A program made the translations under genes and the position numbers. A stretch of 44,440 bases of DNA from Prochlorococcus sp. AG-402-G06 (GTDB lineage: Bacteria > Cyanobacteriota > Cyanobacteriia > PCC-6307 > Cyanobiaceae), in assembly GCA_003277985.1 (NCBI GenBank), contig QCHR01000011.1, forward strand, positions 1 to 44,440, in the 5' to 3' direction. The notes beneath the pieces were generated by a model that was given only the letters and a program-made list of their open reading frames with translations, was not told the DNA's origin and did no database searches. Each line of letters opens with the position of its first letter. Positions within the stretch are counted from its first letter, which is position 1. Shown in pieces: positions 43,475 to 44,440 of the stretch.

Positions 43475-44440
43475 TTTGCATCCCCTTGGGATCACTTAAA
43501 AAATACCTTCCATTATTTCTTAGTAGTGATCCATCTTTTAAAAAATCTAACCAAAACTTCTCAAGTAATTCTATATTTTTATCGCATTCTTTTTGCGTCC
43601 ATCCAGAATTTTTAGCAAGTTCCTCCAAATGAACGCCTTCACGTCTTCGTAGACCAATCATCAATAGTTCATCCAATGGCATTGGTTTTGATTCCTTAAT
43701 AAACAAAGTTTTCTCTAGGAACTCACTCTCTTGTTGCTCAAGCCATTTTTTATAACCAGCAATTGTTCTAGGCCTAGAAAATCTCTTACCCCAAGGAGCG
43801 CTAGTTGCCCCCATCCCAAACCCCCACCAACCAGAACCACTCCAATACATACGATTATGTCGAGATGGATGACCAGGCAATGAATAACTTGAGATCTCGT
43901 ATCGAGAAAAACCTCTACTTTTAAGAAATCTATTCGTTTCAAAATCTATTTTTTGAGCGACCGATTCAATTGGGATATTCAATTCACCTTTTTTGTGTAT
44001 TCTTCCAAAAACTGTGTCTGGTTCAATAGTTAAATCATAAACTGACAAATGAGGAACTTGCGTTTGAACTGCTTGCTCTAACTCCTTAACCCACTTTGAC
44101 AAATTCAATCCAGGAAGATTTTTAATCAAATCAAGGCTCCAGCTTCTTAACGTACCTTTTTTAAATAAGTTATTGACCCAATTACAAGTTTCTATCAATT
44201 GCGAACTATCGTGTTTTCTTCCTATGAAAGCCAAAGTATTGTTATCAAATGACTGACCTCCCAAGCTAAATCTATTAATTCCAATCTCTATGTATCCATT
44301 CAGATCATTTTCCAAAAATGTTGCTGGATCAACTTCCATAGTTATCTCCGCACCATGTTGAAATCCAAATTTTCTTTGAAGATTTTCCAATAAATCACCA
44401 CCCTCCTGTTTTTTCAACAAAGAAGGGGTTCCACCTCCCA
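43416..44440 (-). CDS. hemW: HemW-like radical-SAM protein (5' end outside window)
   Basis: The frame is open to the window edge and the first visible residues read GGGTPSLL, the glycine-rich SAM motif that follows the CxxxCxxC cluster in HemN/HemW proteins. The start and cluster cysteines are thus beyond 44440. Also visible are [64 protein letters not shown] and [15 protein letters not shown]. HemW proteins are heme chaperones often annotated as oxygen-independent coproporphyrinogen oxidases; the exact activity is not settled by sequence. The 3' end overlaps panB tail-to-tail by 59 bases. Confidence 0.93.
   Translation of the reverse strand, partial: GGGTPSLLKKQEGGDLLENLQRKFGFQHGAEITMEVDPATFLENDLNGYIEIGINRFSLGGQSFDNNTLAFIGRKHDSSQLIETCNWVNNLFKKGTLRSWSLDLIKNLPGLNLSKWVKELEQAVQTQVPHLSVYDLTIEPDTVFGRIHKKGELNIPIESVAQKIDFETNRFLKSRGFSRYEISSYSLPGHPSRHNRMYWSGSGWWGFGMGATSAPWGKRFSRPRTIAGYKKWLEQQESEFLEKTLFIKESKPMPLDELLMIGLRRREGVHLEELAKNSGWTQKECDKNIELLEKFWLDFLKDGSLLRNNGRYFLSDPKGMQISNQILIQMFLWWDSLDLN

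Noticed and set aside
1-44440. CRISPR array, toxin-antitoxin or defence system
   Set aside because: I looked for regularly spaced repeats and for nuclease, helicase or toxin genes; all large ORFs are accounted for by housekeeping or identified families.

Overview
The window reads as a stretch of a streamlined marine picocyanobacterial chromosome, most likely Prochlorococcus, probably a low-light-type lineage such as the NATL group. The evidence is AT-rich DNA with short intergenic gaps, few clear Shine-Dalgarno sites, a nickel superoxide dismutase with its own maturation peptidase (sodN/sodX), a cyanobacterial division protein (Ftn2/ZipN/ARC6), a CpmA/LarB homologue, an N-terminally extended ThiE and several cyanobacteria-only hypothetical families. 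The genus is inferred from content and protein character; no search was run.

Layout. 1-7062: 3' end of an unrecognised gene, then nadK and pheS (minus), surE (plus), a DUF3611 membrane protein (minus), ribF, a 30-residue membrane ORF, thiE-thiS and a glycine-rich DUF1517 protein. 7187-9155: two very small ORFs, then larB/cpmA, a TIGR03792-type protein and ispF on the minus strand. 9156-10694: a small AT-rich accessory patch holding an intact TylF-like O-methyltransferase and the decayed 3' end of another methyltransferase-like gene. It is bordered by short tandem TGTGA repeats. 10695-18826: trmD, era, an unknown protein, a Bax-inhibitor-like protein, phoH, rpsP, ffh and ftn2. 18922-27044: pdhA, a group 2 sigma factor, nnrD, mnmA, lnt, a lipid-anchored or exported FKBP, sodN and sodX. 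27078-30282: trpC, lpdA and a SpoU methyltransferase (minus). 30524-34428: murA, tRNA-Leu(CAA), argD, folC. 34453-37117: an overlapping two-gene unit of an FAD-linked oxidase and a cytosine-deaminase-like hydrolase. 37320-42492: tRNA-His, miaB, ddl, a small membrane protein, ftsQ, ftsZ. 42520-44440: SRP RNA, panB and the 3' part of hemW.

Themes. Most genes are core housekeeping. Protein targeting is represented twice: ffh and the SRP RNA lie 26 kb apart. Two pyruvate dehydrogenase complex genes (pdhA, lpdA) are also separated. Cell wall and division genes (murA, ddl, ftsQ, ftsZ, ftn2) are scattered. The only patch that looks recently gained or decaying is the ispF-trmD interval.

I did not find a CRISPR array, transposase, prophage or toxin-antitoxin locus. 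The best leads for new biology are the phased TGTGA repeats around the methyltransferase patch, a perfect palindrome just upstream of sodN, the hydrolase/oxidase pair of unknown substrate, a ThiS whose C-terminus continues past the diglycine, and several very small unannotated ORFs.
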